A stretch of DNA of 30,451 bases from Methylotenera_A sp031381645. GTDB lineage: Bacteria > Pseudomonadota > Gammaproteobacteria > Burkholderiales > Methylophilaceae. Each line of letters opens with the position of its first letter. Positions within the stretch are counted from its first letter, which is position 1. Shown here piece by piece: positions 6,256 through 14,679 of this stretch. A program made the position numbers and the translations under genes. The stretch covers positions 1-30,451 of the forward strand of contig JANMYB010000033.1 of the NCBI GenBank assembly GCA_031381645.1, given 5' to 3'. A model generated the notes under the pieces. The model saw only the letters and a list, made by a program, of their open reading frames with translations. It was not told the origin of the DNA and ran no database searches.

Positions 6256-8834
6256 ATTTTTTCTTTCAATTTATACAACAACTCCAGCGCCTGCTTAGGC
6301 GTTAAATCATCGGGCTGAATCGTCTCCAGCTCCGCCAATATTGGGTGTTGCGGCGCTTCTACAGGTTCAATATCCACCACAAACATATCGGGCTGATTAG
6401 CGTTTTTAGCTAATTGGCTATTTTCTAATTGCGTAAGTTTTCGCTTAGCGGCAGCCACCACACTTTTGGGGATTCCCGCTAATTGTGCCACTTGTATGCC
6501 GTAACTCATGTGAGCCGCGCCCGCTTCCACTTTGTGCAAAAACACAATGCCCTTGCCATTTTTACCATCGTGTTCAACCGCATCCAAGTGAACATTGGCG
6601 GCGTGTTTGAAGTCATCTACAATGCGTGTAAGCTCAAAATAATGCGTAGCGAATAGTGTATAAGATTGATTTTTTTCTAGTAACTGTTTCGCCACTGCCC
6701 AAGCCAAACTTAACCCATCAAAAGTTGAAGTGCCGCGGCCAATTTCATCCAGCAATACTAAACTTTTATCGGTAGCGTTGTGCAAAATATTCGCAGTTTC
6801 CGTCATCTCGACCATAAACGTAGAGCGCCCGCCAGCCAAGTCATCTGAAGCACCAATTCTTGTAAAAATACGGTCAATTTCGCCGATTTTAACGACATTT
6901 GCTGGCACAAAGGCGCCACAATGTGCCAAAAGCACTATCAGTGCGATTTGCCGCATAAAGGTTGATTTACCACCCATATTCGGGCCTGTAATAAGCAGTA
7001 ATTGACGATATGGGTTTAACACAACATCGTTCGCCACGAACGGCTGTGTAATACTTTCGACCACAGGATGGCGTCCTGCTTCGATTTGCAAGCCTGGCTC
7101 GCTTGTAAACTGCGGCTGTGTATAATTTAAAACCGCTGCACGTTCGGCAAAACAACATAAAACATCTAGGCTGGCAACCGCAGCACTATTGGTCTGCAAG
7201 GCAGTAATAAACGGTTCTAAATCAAACAAAATTTGTACATAAAGTATTTTTTCACGCGCCAACGCACGCTCGTTCGCGCTCAACACTTTATCTTCAAACG
7301 CCTTGAGTTCTGGCGTAATAAAACGCTCGGCATTTTTAAGCGTCTGGCGGCGGCGATATTCTGCAGGTGCGTTTTCAGCCTGCGCTCGGCTGATCTCAAT
7401 GTAAAAACCATGCACGCTGTTGTATTCCACTTTCAGATTTTGCAGACCAGTACGCGCTTTTTCTGCCGCTTCAAACTGCAATAAAAAATCACCGTGGTTA
7501 GTTTGTAAAGCGCGTAATTCGTCTAATTCCGCATCAAAACCGTCGGCAATCACACCGCCTTCACGAAGCACTGACGAAGGGTCTAGCTTGATGGCCTGCA
7601 ATATTTTAAGCGCCTCGCTCGGCGGATTGAGATGTTCCGCCAACGTTTGCAACAAACTTGTTTGTGCATTTTTTAAAGCATTTTGCAGCATTGGTAACTG
7701 CGCTAAACTGTCGCGCAAACCAGACAAGTCGCGTGGTCTGGCGGTTTTTAAGGCAATACGCGTGGTAATACGCTCTATATCAGCAACATGCCTGCAGACC
7801 CCATGGATATTGGCTTGCAGGGTAGAATTTATAATCTCCGCAACGGCTTGGTGACGCTTCGAAACTAAATTTTGGTCACGCAACGGGTGATGTAGCCAGA
7901 AGCGCAATAGTCGCGCGCCCATGGCAGTTTGCGTGGTATTTAACAACGAGTACAGCGTCGGCGCTGCCTCGCCGCGCAACGTCACGTCAATCTCCAAGTT
8001 GCGTCGCGTCGCGGCATCCAGCTGAATATATTGTGACGTTTGTTCGACGCTCAACTCGGTAATATGTGGCAGCGCAGCGCGTTGCGTGTGTTTCACATAG
8101 TCCAGCAAAGCGCCAGCCGCGCATAATGCTGCCGTTAAATGTTGTGCGCCAAACCCTGACAAATCGATGGTATTAAATTGCGCGGTTAAGGTTTTTTGCG
8201 CGCTGTCGGCATCGAACTGCCAAGCACTTAAACGCTTTTTCGCGCAGGTAAAATTTTCCAGCGCGCTGTGTTTAAAATCGTCTGCACAGATAGTCTCGGT
8301 GGGCGAAATTCGTTCTAACTCTTGTGACAATTGACCAGTCGCGATTTCGCTTAAAATAAATGTGCCTGAGGCCAAATTGATGCGAGCTAATCCTACTACA
8401 CCATCGGCCGAAAACACGCTGAGCAGTTGGTTGTCACGCGATTCATCCAGCAGCGCAGAATCGGTGAGCGTACCAGGTGTGAGTATGCGCGTAACCGCGC
8501 GTTCAACCGGACCTTTGCTTGTCGCTGGGTCGCCAATTTGCTCACAAATCGCGGCGGCTTCGCCCATTTTTGTGAGCTTAGCTAAATACTGCTCGGCCGC
8601 GTGATACGGCACTCCAGCCATCTTAATCGGCTCGCCATTGCTAGCGCCGCGACGTGTAAGTGTGATACCAAGCAACTTGGATGCTTTCTCGGCATCTTCA
8701 AAAAACAGTTCGTAAAAATCACCCATACGATAAAATAACAGCATATCTGGATGCTGCGCTTTGAGCGCCAAATACTGACGCATCATAGGTGTATGGCTAG
8801 GCGTGTGACTACTTATGGGAGTTTGGTCTGACAC
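6252..8834 (-). CDS. mutS: DNA mismatch repair protein MutS
   Basis: An 860-residue mismatch sensor that binds mispairs, then uses ATP to recruit MutL. The N-terminal mismatch-binding motif is present (MGDFYELFFEDA, the Phe-x-Glu equivalent), followed by connector, lever and clamp regions. The ATPase has Walker A GPNMGGKST (about 614-622), LLDEIGRGTSTFDG (Walker B and signature) and ATHYFELT. The C-terminus ends LTPKQALELLYKLKEKI, matching the MutL/tetramerisation tail. It is full length and intact. In the lever region at about residues 338-344 it reads LQANIHG before VCRHVADIERI, where other MutS proteins have variable sequence; this is one of the dispersed motif copies. It is monocistronic and convergent with the proline-rich gene, and the two stops overlap. 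Confidence 0.97.
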   Translation of the reverse strand: MSDQTPISSHTPSHTPMMRQYLALKAQHPDMLLFYRMGDFYELFFEDAEKASKLLGITLTRRGASNGEPIKMAGVPYHAAEQYLAKLTKMGEAAAICEQIGDPATSKGPVERAVTRILTPGTLTDSALLDESRDNQLLSVFSADGVVGLARINLASGTFILSEIATGQLSQELERISPTETICADDFKHSALENFTCAKKRLSAWQFDADSAQKTLTAQFNTIDLSGFGAQHLTAALCAAGALLDYVKHTQRAALPHITELSVEQTSQYIQLDAATRRNLEIDVTLRGEAAPTLYSLLNTTQTAMGARLLRFWLHHPLRDQNLVSKRHQAVAEIINSTLQANIHGVCRHVADIERITTRIALKTARPRDLSGLRDSLAQLPMLQNALKNAQTSLLQTLAEHLNPPSEALKILQAIKLDPSSVLREGGVIADGFDAELDELRALQTNHGDFLLQFEAAEKARTGLQNLKVEYNSVHGFYIEISRAQAENAPAEYRRRQTLKNAERFITPELKAFEDKVLSANERALAREKILYVQILFDLEPFITALQTNSAAVASLDVLCCFAERAAVLNYTQPQFTSEPGLQIEAGRHPVVESITQPFVANDVVLNPYRQLLLITGPNMGGKSTFMRQIALIVLLAHCGAFVPANVVKIGEIDRIFTRIGASDDLAGGRSTFMVEMTETANILHNATDKSLVLLDEIGRGTSTFDGLSLAWAVAKQLLEKNQSYTLFATHYFELTRIVDDFKHAANVHLDAVEHDGKNGKGIVFLHKVEAGAAHMSYGIQVAQLAGIPKSVVAAAKRKLTQLENSQLAKNANQPDMFVVDIEPVEAPQHPILAELETIQPDDLTPKQALELLYKLKEKI
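7799..7822 (-). repeat. Dispersed motif copy 3 (in mutS)
   Basis: CCCTGCAAG, CCAATATCCATG, GGG on the mutS sense strand, read as LQANIHG. Confidence 0.7.
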
Positions 8835-9025
8835 TAAAATGGATTATCTATTTAATTGATTCAATTATAAACATTCTGCTTATTCTATAAACAATTTTAA
8901 AGCTGTGTTCAATTTCTCATCGCTTTATTTAATTTTTCATCAGTTAAATGCTTTTTAAAAGTTTTAAAATTAATAATATTCAATAAAAGCAATGTGTTAA
9001 AAACAGTCTCTGCTTAAAAAATTTT

Positions 9026-9039
9026 GGCATAAGAAATGC
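9026..9039 (+). promoter_or_regulatory. Possible sigma-54 (-24/-12) promoter
   Basis: TTGGCATAAGAAATGCT has GG at 9026-9027 and GC at 9038-9039 with exactly 10 bases between, as in -24/-12 promoters, and good flanks (TTGGCA, TGCT). The middle deviates from consensus. It would start transcription about 30 bases before the small gene at 9080. Confidence 0.35.
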
Positions 9040-9079
9040 TCACTTATCAAGTAGCCACCCATTGACGAGGATATTTAAC

Positions 9080-9289
9080 ATGAGCAATAGCAACATTGAC
9101 ATTTACGCACAGTTTTTAGTTGAGTGCAGAAAAGTAATCGGATCGTTTGACTTAGAAAGATTGGCTTACGATCAAAACTACAAAGCTGATTTTTTTAACA
9201 GCGTAAATTTAAGTGCCGATGACAAATTATTTCAGTTGGCGGCCTTGGTAGATAACCAACTGAATGAAGAAATGCTGAGCGCGTACTAA
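9080..9289 (+). CDS. Small hypothetical protein (69 aa)
   Basis: A 69-residue acidic, soluble protein with no signal peptide or membrane segment and probably all helical (IDIYAQFLVECRKVIGSFDLERL and DDKLFQLAALVDNQLNEEML). I do not recognise the family. The start is the ATG at 9080, supported by GAGG about nine bases upstream; an in-frame TTG at 9062 lies before that site and is unlikely. It is preceded by about 245 bases of AT-rich intergenic DNA containing a sigma-54-like sequence. Its stop overlaps the convergent suhB stop by four bases. Coding status is supported by the ribosome-binding site and even codon use. Confidence 0.6.
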   Translation: MSNSNIDIYAQFLVECRKVIGSFDLERLAYDQNYKADFFNSVNLSADDKLFQLAALVDNQLNEEMLSAY

Positions 9290-10098
9290 GATTTAATTTG
9301 CGTCTTTAGCTTCTCAGTCAAGTGCGGCGCCAATACTTGTAGCATTTGCGCGAACACTTTTGGGTTGGCGGCGACAATATTCCCCGTTGTCAGCCAACTT
9401 TCATTGCCTTCAAAATCACCGACAATGCCGCCCGCCTCTTGCACCAAGAGGCCGCCTGCAGCAATATCCCAAGTAGATAAATTAATCTCAAAAAAACCAT
9501 CGGTATAACCCGCCGCCACATAAGCTAAATCGAGCGCAGCTGATCCTGGGCGGCGAATGCCCGTGGTTTTTTTAATCATGTCTTTCAACATCGCCATGTA
9601 GGTATCCAAATGCGTAAAATCGCGAAATGGGAAGCCTGTGCCGATCAAGCTATCTTGCAACTTAGTTCTACTCGTTACGCGAATACGCTTATCGTTTAAA
9701 AACGCACCACGGCCTTTGGTGGCGGTAAACAAATCGTTACGCACTGGGTCGTAAATCACCGCTTGGGTAAGTACGCCCTTTTGCTGCAAGGCAATAGAGA
9801 CACAGTATTGCGGGAAGTTATGTAAGAAATTTGTGGTGCCATCCAGCGGGTCGATAATCCAAATATTTTCAGACTCCGCATTGCTTTCACCGCTCTCCTC
9901 ACCTAAAAATCCATGATCAGGGTAGACGTATCGAATCGTATCTATAATCGCTTGCTCAGCTGCGTGGTCAACCTCGCTGACAAAATCGTTAAAGGTTTTG
10001 CTTTTTACACTGAGCGCGTTTACATCTTGCGACGCTTTGTTGATGATTCTGCCAGCTTCGCGCGCGGCTTTTACTGCAATGGATAGCATTGGGTGCAT
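9286..10098 (-). CDS. suhB: Inositol-1-monophosphatase family protein (SuhB-like)
   Basis: A 270-residue Mg-dependent phosphatase of the IMPase/FIG superfamily. SuhB in E. coli also has a role in ribosomal RNA antitermination. Metal-binding motifs are all present: GEESGES (about 66-72), WIIDPLDGTTNFLHNFP and, near the C-terminus, WDIAAGGLLVQEAGG. The length is normal. The start ATG at 10098 is followed by an in-frame ATG at 10089, so the exact start is uncertain by three residues. It is divergent from trmJ with about 60 bases between, as in many proteobacteria where suhB and trmJ are neighbours. Confidence 0.94.
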   Translation of the reverse strand: MHPMLSIAVKAAREAGRIINKASQDVNALSVKSKTFNDFVSEVDHAAEQAIIDTIRYVYPDHGFLGEESGESNAESENIWIIDPLDGTTNFLHNFPQYCVSIALQQKGVLTQAVIYDPVRNDLFTATKGRGAFLNDKRIRVTSRTKLQDSLIGTGFPFRDFTHLDTYMAMLKDMIKKTTGIRRPGSAALDLAYVAAGYTDGFFEINLSTWDIAAGGLLVQEAGGIVGDFEGNESWLTTGNIVAANPKVFAQMLQVLAPHLTEKLKTQIKS

Positions 10099-10159
10099 AA
10101 ATATAATTCTTAAAGAGCTGTTAAAATGCTATTTTAGCATTAATAGGCGCTTCCCCAAA

Positions 10160-10897
10160 TTGTCCCAAACCATTTTCGATAATATAAGAATTGTTCTCTG
10201 CCAAACTAGCCACCCTGGCAACATCGGCTCCACTGCGCGCGCCATGAAAACCATGGGCTTTCAGCACTTATATTTGGTGAATCCCGATAAATACCCTAAC
10301 GCGCAAGCCACCGCAATGGCGGCGGGTGCAGATGACGTTTTAGATTACGCAATTGTGACCGACACTTTATCTGAAGCACTGGTTGGCTGTGCATTTGCAG
10401 TGGGCATGAGCGCGCGCAAACGTTACTTATCGCACGATACGGTAAATGCGCGAGAAGCCGCCCTGCAAGCCAATACCTACGCAGCTAGCCAGCCCGTAGC
10501 ATTTGTATTTGGCACTGAGATGAGCGGCCTAACTAATGCCGAGCTAGATTGCTGCCAATTGCTGGCGATGATTCCTGCCAATCCTGAATATTCATCGCTG
10601 AATCTAGCGATGGCGGTGCAAATTATGTGCTACGAATTAAGAATGGATGCTCTGCAAGGCAAACTGGATGTGGCTACTGGCGAGGCGCTCGCCACAAATG
10701 ATGAGCTGGAACGCTTCTACAAGCACCTTGAGGAAACGCTGCTACACATCGGTTATTTAAACCCAAATGCGCCAAAAAAACTGTTCGAGCGCATGCGCCG
10801 TTTATATTCGCGCGCGCGACTAGAAAAAGAAGAAGTAAATTTGCTACGTGGCGTGTTGACTCTCACCAAAGAGCCACGTAAACACACAAAATATTAA
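10160..10897 (+). CDS. trmJ: tRNA (cytidine/uridine-2'-O-)-methyltransferase TrmJ
   Basis: A 245-residue SPOUT methyltransferase that methylates the 2'-hydroxyl of position 32 in several tRNAs using SAM. The N-terminus IRIVLCQTSHPGNIGSTARAMKTMG and the knot residues VFGTEMSGLTN and IPANPEYSSLNLAMAVQ are diagnostic. The reading frame is open from 9998, but the upstream part is antisense to suhB and unlike TrmJ. TTG at 10160 gives the family length and matches the usual start just before NIRIVL, though the ribosome-binding site is weak. The segment LQANTYAA (10461-10484) is a partial match to the dispersed motif. Confidence 0.92.
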   Translation: MSQTIFDNIRIVLCQTSHPGNIGSTARAMKTMGFQHLYLVNPDKYPNAQATAMAAGADDVLDYAIVTDTLSEALVGCAFAVGMSARKRYLSHDTVNAREAALQANTYAASQPVAFVFGTEMSGLTNAELDCCQLLAMIPANPEYSSLNLAMAVQIMCYELRMDALQGKLDVATGEALATNDELERFYKHLEETLLHIGYLNPNAPKKLFERMRRLYSRARLEKEEVNLLRGVLTLTKEPRKHTKY

Positions 10898-10931
10898 TAA
10901 CCCTAGTAAAATAGTCAGGTATTAATTTTTG

Positions 10932-10940
10932 TGGCATAAT
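10932..10940 (+). promoter_or_regulatory. Possible extended -10 promoter of cysE
   Basis: TGG-CATAAT about 30 bases before the cysE ATG fits an extended -10 element. No clear -35 is seen, and no strong ribosome-binding site lies between it and the ATG. Confidence 0.3.
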
Positions 10941-10969
10941 ATCTCTTTATATTTGCTTAAATTAAACTC

Positions 10970-11698
10970 ATGTTCGACCATTTAAAAGAAGATATTTCTG
11001 TTGTTTTCGACCGTGATCCAGCGGCACGTACACATTTCGAGATTCTCACCACTTATCCAGGTGTACATGCACTCATTATGCATCGCTTTAGTCATTGGCT
11101 CTGGAAGGTTCGACTCTATTGGCTTGGGCGCATGCTCTCACATATTGGCCGCTTTTTGACTGGCATAGAAATTCACCCTGGCGCCACCATTGGCCACCGC
11201 GTGTTTATCGACCACGGTATGGGCGTGGTGATTGGCGAAACTGCAGTAATTGGCGACGATTGCACGCTATATCACGGCGTCACGCTTGGCGGAACGAGCT
11301 GGAACAAAGGCAAACGTCATCCTACGCTTGAACAAGGCGTGGTGATTGGCGCGGGCGCAAAGGTGCTTGGGCCGATTACGATTGGCAAAAACGCAAAAAT
11401 TGGCTCGAATGCAGTCGTTGTTAAAGATGTGCCAGAAAACGCCACTGCAGTGGGAATCCCTGCGCGTATTTTGGAGGAAGAAAAAGCCAAAGCCGCCGCA
11501 CAAATTGCCAAGTTTAGCGCTTATGCAGTCGGTGGTGACGATGACGACCCGCTTGCGAAAGCGCTACAAGGCTTGCTAGAACATGTTTCCAAGCAAGATG
11601 CAGATTTGCAAACGCTTAAAACACAACTGGCGCAAATGGCGCAAAATGATAACGAAGTTGCCATCGCTTTTGGATCCAAAAAAGCCAAAAAAGTTTGA
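10970..11698 (+). CDS. cysE: Serine O-acetyltransferase
   Basis: Makes O-acetylserine from serine and acetyl-CoA, the committed step of cysteine synthesis. The 242-residue chain has an N-terminal helical region (FDHLKEDISVVFDRDPAAR), then a left-handed beta-helix of hexapeptide repeats with the family signature HPGATIGHRVFIDHGMGVVIGE, the catalytic His/Asp region, and LYHGVTLGGTSWNKGKRHPT. It ends with GIPARIL and a low-complexity helical tail rich in Lys and Ala (about residues 160-242). Placed directly before iscR, it supplies the cysteine later used by the two desulfurases. This cysE-iscR neighbourhood is common in proteobacteria. Confidence 0.95.
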   Translation: MFDHLKEDISVVFDRDPAARTHFEILTTYPGVHALIMHRFSHWLWKVRLYWLGRMLSHIGRFLTGIEIHPGATIGHRVFIDHGMGVVIGETAVIGDDCTLYHGVTLGGTSWNKGKRHPTLEQGVVIGAGAKVLGPITIGKNAKIGSNAVVVKDVPENATAVGIPARILEEEKAKAAAQIAKFSAYAVGGDDDDPLAKALQGLLEHVSKQDADLQTLKTQLAQMAQNDNEVAIAFGSKKAKKV

Positions 11699-11736
11699 TC
11701 TGAATTATTGAATCAAACCATTGAACCAACGTCGAT

Positions 11737-11770
11737 AATAATTGACTAAATTACTCGGTTATTATAGAAT
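11737..11770 (+). promoter_or_regulatory. iscR promoter with IscR type-1-like operator
   Basis: A -35 TTGACT (11742-11747) and -10 TAGAAT (11765-11770) are 17 bases apart. The sequence TTGACTAAATTACTCGGTTA (11742-11761) overlaps the -35 and matches the pattern of type-1 sites bound by [2Fe-2S]-IscR (GACT, A/T-rich centre, then a pyrimidine-rich TCGG/TAT half). Predicted autorepression under iron-replete conditions is inferred. Transcription would begin only a few bases before the ATG at 11780, so the message may be nearly leaderless; no ribosome-binding site is visible there. Confidence 0.6.
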
Positions 11771-11779
11771 TCACACATT

Positions 11780-12271
11780 ATGAGACTCACCACCAAAGGC
11801 CGTTTTGCCGTCACCGCGATGCTGGATTTAGCTTTAAACGAAGCTGAAAAACCTGTCACATTGGCTGGTATTAGCCAGCGGCAAGCCATATCGCTTTCGT
11901 ATTTAGAACAGCTTTTTTCGCGTTTACGTCGCCAAGGCTTAGTCACCAGCGTGCGCGGCCCAGGCGGTGGTTATCGCGTGGCGAAAATGCATAGCGAAAT
12001 ATCTGTTTCGCACATTATCACTGCGGTGGACGAGCTGATAGACGCAACGCAGTGTGGGGGCAAAGAAGATTGTCACGACGAAGGGCGTTGCATGACGCAC
12101 GATTTATGGGCTTCGCTCAACAACAAAATTTTGGATTATTTATCGGGCGTCACGCTGGCCGACATGGTGGAAAACAAACGCCAAAACGATGCAGGCAATG
12201 CCAGTGAAATTGTATTTACGCCGCGCAGAACTTGTACAACACCGACTCCTGTTGAGGAAGCAACTGCTTAA
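11780..12271 (+). CDS. iscR: Fe-S cluster-sensing regulator IscR
   Basis: A 163-residue Rrf2-family transcription factor. The N-terminal winged helix (MRLTTKGRFAVTAMLDLAL, then LSYLEQLFSRLRRQGLVTSVRGPGGGYRVAK) binds DNA. The [2Fe-2S] ligands Cys92, Cys98, Cys104 and His107 sit in QCGGKEDCHDEGRCMTHDLW exactly as in E. coli IscR. In E. coli, cluster-loaded IscR represses isc and apo-IscR controls other genes. It is first gene of the operon, and the following desulfurase starts two bases after its stop. Confidence 0.96.
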   Translation: MRLTTKGRFAVTAMLDLALNEAEKPVTLAGISQRQAISLSYLEQLFSRLRRQGLVTSVRGPGGGYRVAKMHSEISVSHIITAVDELIDATQCGGKEDCHDEGRCMTHDLWASLNNKILDYLSGVTLADMVENKRQNDAGNASEIVFTPRRTCTTPTPVEEATA

Positions 12272-12273
12272 TT

Positions 12274-13416
12274 ATGAACGTATATTTCGATCATAACAGC
12301 ACCACTGCCCTCAAGACTGAGGTTTTAGAGGCAATGCTGCCGTTTCTGGCAAATCAACATGGCAACGCGACCAGTCGCCATAGCTTTGGTCGAACAGCGC
12401 GTGCAGCGGTAGAGCATGCGCGTGAGCAAGTGGCAGCCGCAGTTGGCGCGTATGCAAATCAAATTGTATTTAGCGCCAGCGGCACAGAAGCCAATAATTT
12501 CGCAGTGCAAGGTATTTGCAGCAATTTAGCGCCTGCACAAATTTTAACCAGCGCGGTAGAGCACCCATGCGTATCTCGCCCTGCCCTTGCCATGCAAGTA
12601 CGTGGCTATAAGGCACGTAGCATTAAGGTCGACTCTAACTGCAACATCAATATGGCGCAGTTGCAAAACTTGTTGGACGTCCCCACCAATCTAGTATCGG
12701 TGATGTTGGCGAATAACGAAACGGGTGCGATTCAAGATGTTGCCAAAGTGGCTGAAATGGCGCACGAACACAAAGCTTACGTGCACACCGATGCAGTGCA
12801 GGCATTGGGTAAAATACCCGTAGATTTTTTCGCGCTGAATGTGCACGCAATGACGATTTCTAGCCATAAAATTGGTGGTCCACTCGGTGCAGGCGCGCTG
12901 GTGCTAGACAAGCGCATTGATATTCAACCGTTATTACACGGCGGCGGACAAGAAAAAGGCTTGCGTAGCGGTACCGAAAATGTTGCGGCGATTATCGGTT
13001 TTGGTACAGCATGTGAGCTAGCAATAAGCAACTTAACTGCATTTGACGTGCACACCGAACACTTACGTAAATATTTAGAGATGGGCTTAAATAAACTAAA
13101 TGCAGCCATATTTGGGCACAATGGGCTTCGCATTCCCAATACTAGTTTTTTCGCGTTTAAGAATATTGATGGCGAGACGCTGGTAACGGCGTTAGATAAA
13201 GCAGGTTTCGCTGTAGCCAGCGGCTCGGCGTGCAGTAGCGACAGTGACAAACCCAGCCACGTGTTATTGGCGATGGGCGTGGAAGAAGATTTAGCGCGCG
13301 GTGCCGTGCGCGTGAGCTTTGGCATGAGCAACACAATAGAGCAAGTGCACCATTTTTTAACGTCGCTCGAAAAAGAATTGAACAGATTACGAAATTTAAC
13401 TGCAATAGCTGCATAG
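12274..13416 (+). CDS. Cysteine desulfurase paralogue (NifS/IscS family, first copy)
   Basis: A 380-residue pyridoxal-phosphate enzyme of class V aminotransferases that moves sulfur from cysteine. PLP lysine is Lys199 in SSHKIGGP, and the catalytic loop has Cys320 in ASGSACSSDSDKPSHVL. GNATSRHSFGR, VEHPC and LHGGGQEKGLRSGTEN are also conserved. It is shorter than the canonical IscS that follows and lacks that protein's C-terminal docking extension, so IscU may not be its main acceptor. Its start is two bases after the iscR stop, and it lies nine bases before the second copy, so both are co-transcribed. Two tandem desulfurases in one isc operon is unusual relative to the E. coli model. Confidence 0.93.
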   Translation: MNVYFDHNSTTALKTEVLEAMLPFLANQHGNATSRHSFGRTARAAVEHAREQVAAAVGAYANQIVFSASGTEANNFAVQGICSNLAPAQILTSAVEHPCVSRPALAMQVRGYKARSIKVDSNCNINMAQLQNLLDVPTNLVSVMLANNETGAIQDVAKVAEMAHEHKAYVHTDAVQALGKIPVDFFALNVHAMTISSHKIGGPLGAGALVLDKRIDIQPLLHGGGQEKGLRSGTENVAAIIGFGTACELAISNLTAFDVHTEHLRKYLEMGLNKLNAAIFGHNGLRIPNTSFFAFKNIDGETLVTALDKAGFAVASGSACSSDSDKPSHVLLAMGVEEDLARGAVRVSFGMSNTIEQVHHFLTSLEKELNRLRNLTAIAA

Positions 13417-13425
13417 AAAGCAAAA

Positions 13426-14643
13426 ATGTCAGACAGAGAACCCATTTATTTAGATTACTCAGCAACGACGCCGGTTGACCCGCGCGTGGCCGCCAAGATG
13501 ATTCCGTACTTGACGGAACATTATGGCAACCCTGCATCGCGCAGCCATCCATTTGGCTGGACTGCTGAAAAAGCGGTGGAAAATGCACGTGAAGAAGTGG
13601 CAAAATTAGTCGGTGCTGACCCACGCGAAATCGTGTGGACATCAGGTGCGACAGAATCGAATAACCTAGCGATTAAAGGCGCGGCCAACTTTTACGCCAG
13701 CACCAAAGGCAAACACATCATCACCATCGCCACTGAGCACAAAGCGGTGATTGACCCAATCCGCGAGTTGGAGCGTCAAGGTTTTGAGGCAACATTTATC
13801 GAGCCAGAGCCTGATGGTTTGGTCGATTTAACCAAGTTCAAAGCGGCGATTCGTCCTGATACAGTGCTGGCGAGTGTGATGTTGGTGAATAATGAAATTG
13901 GTGTGATTCAAGACATCGAGTCAATTGGTAAAATCTGCCGCGAAAACAATATTATTTTTCATGTAGATGCTGCACAAGCCACTGGGAAGGTCTTGATTGA
14001 CTTAGAAAAGTTACCAGTCGATTTAATGAGCTTTAGCGCGCATAAAACCTACGGCCCAAAAGGCATCGGCGCATTGTATGTACGGCGCAAACCGCGCATC
14101 CGTATTGAAGCGCAAATGCACGGTGGCGGTCACGAGCGGGGCATGCGTAGCGGCACGTTGGCGACGCACCAGATTGTCGGCATGGGGGAAGCTTTCCGCA
14201 TTGCACGTGAGGAAATGGCGACCGAAAACGAGCGCATCCGCATGCTTAGAGACCGCTTGCTTGTTGGGTTGCAAGACATCGAAGAAACTTATGTGAATGG
14301 CGACCTTGAACACCGTATTCCACATAATTTAAACATCAGCTTTAACTATGTAGAAGGCGAATCACTGATTATGGCGATAAAAGATATCGCGGTTTCCAGC
14401 GGCTCGGCGTGTACTTCTGCCAGCTTAGAGCCTAGTTATGTGCTACGCGCTTTAGGTCGTAGCGATGAACTTGCGCACAGCTCAATTCGCTTCTCAATTG
14501 GGCGCTTTACGACCGAAGCGGACGTAGATTACACAATAGAGCTATTGAAAAATAAAGTCAGTAAATTAAGAGAGTTATCGCCACTTTGGGACATGTTCAA
14601 AGACGGCATCGATATAAGTAAAGTACAGTGGGCAGCACATTAA
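13426..14643 (+). CDS. iscS: Cysteine desulfurase IscS (canonical)
   Basis: A 405-residue PLP enzyme that is the sulfur donor for IscU, and usually also for tRNA thiolation. Lys207 in SAHKTYGPKGIG binds PLP and Cys329 in VSSGSACTSASLEPSYVL carries the persulfide. The C-terminal tail LSPLWDMFKDGIDISKVQWAAH is the conserved segment that contacts IscU in E. coli IscS. Length and motifs match E. coli almost position by position. A ribosome-binding site is weak, so translational coupling to the upstream copy is likely. Confidence 0.97.
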   Translation: MSDREPIYLDYSATTPVDPRVAAKMIPYLTEHYGNPASRSHPFGWTAEKAVENAREEVAKLVGADPREIVWTSGATESNNLAIKGAANFYASTKGKHIITIATEHKAVIDPIRELERQGFEATFIEPEPDGLVDLTKFKAAIRPDTVLASVMLVNNEIGVIQDIESIGKICRENNIIFHVDAAQATGKVLIDLEKLPVDLMSFSAHKTYGPKGIGALYVRRKPRIRIEAQMHGGGHERGMRSGTLATHQIVGMGEAFRIAREEMATENERIRMLRDRLLVGLQDIEETYVNGDLEHRIPHNLNISFNYVEGESLIMAIKDIAVSSGSACTSASLEPSYVLRALGRSDELAHSSIRFSIGRFTTEADVDYTIELLKNKVSKLRELSPLWDMFKDGIDISKVQWAAH

Positions 14644-14647
14644 ATTA

Positions 14648-14663
14648 CTGGTTATTAAACCAG
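14648..14663 (+). promoter_or_regulatory. Hairpin between iscS and iscU
   Basis: CTGGTT-ATTA-AACCAG forms a six-base-pair stem with a four-base loop a few bases after the iscS stop, immediately before the strong iscU ribosome-binding site (AAAGGAG, 14666-14672). It could protect the downstream message after cleavage or tune iscU translation; this is inferred. Confidence 0.4.
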
Positions 14664-14679
14664 GAAAAGGAGTATTAAA

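Noticed and set aside
10461..10484. CCCTGCAAGCCAATA in trmJ as an eighth copy of the dispersed motif
   Set aside because: The left half matches but the ATCCATG core is broken (CCTACG), so it was not counted; it may be a decayed copy or chance.
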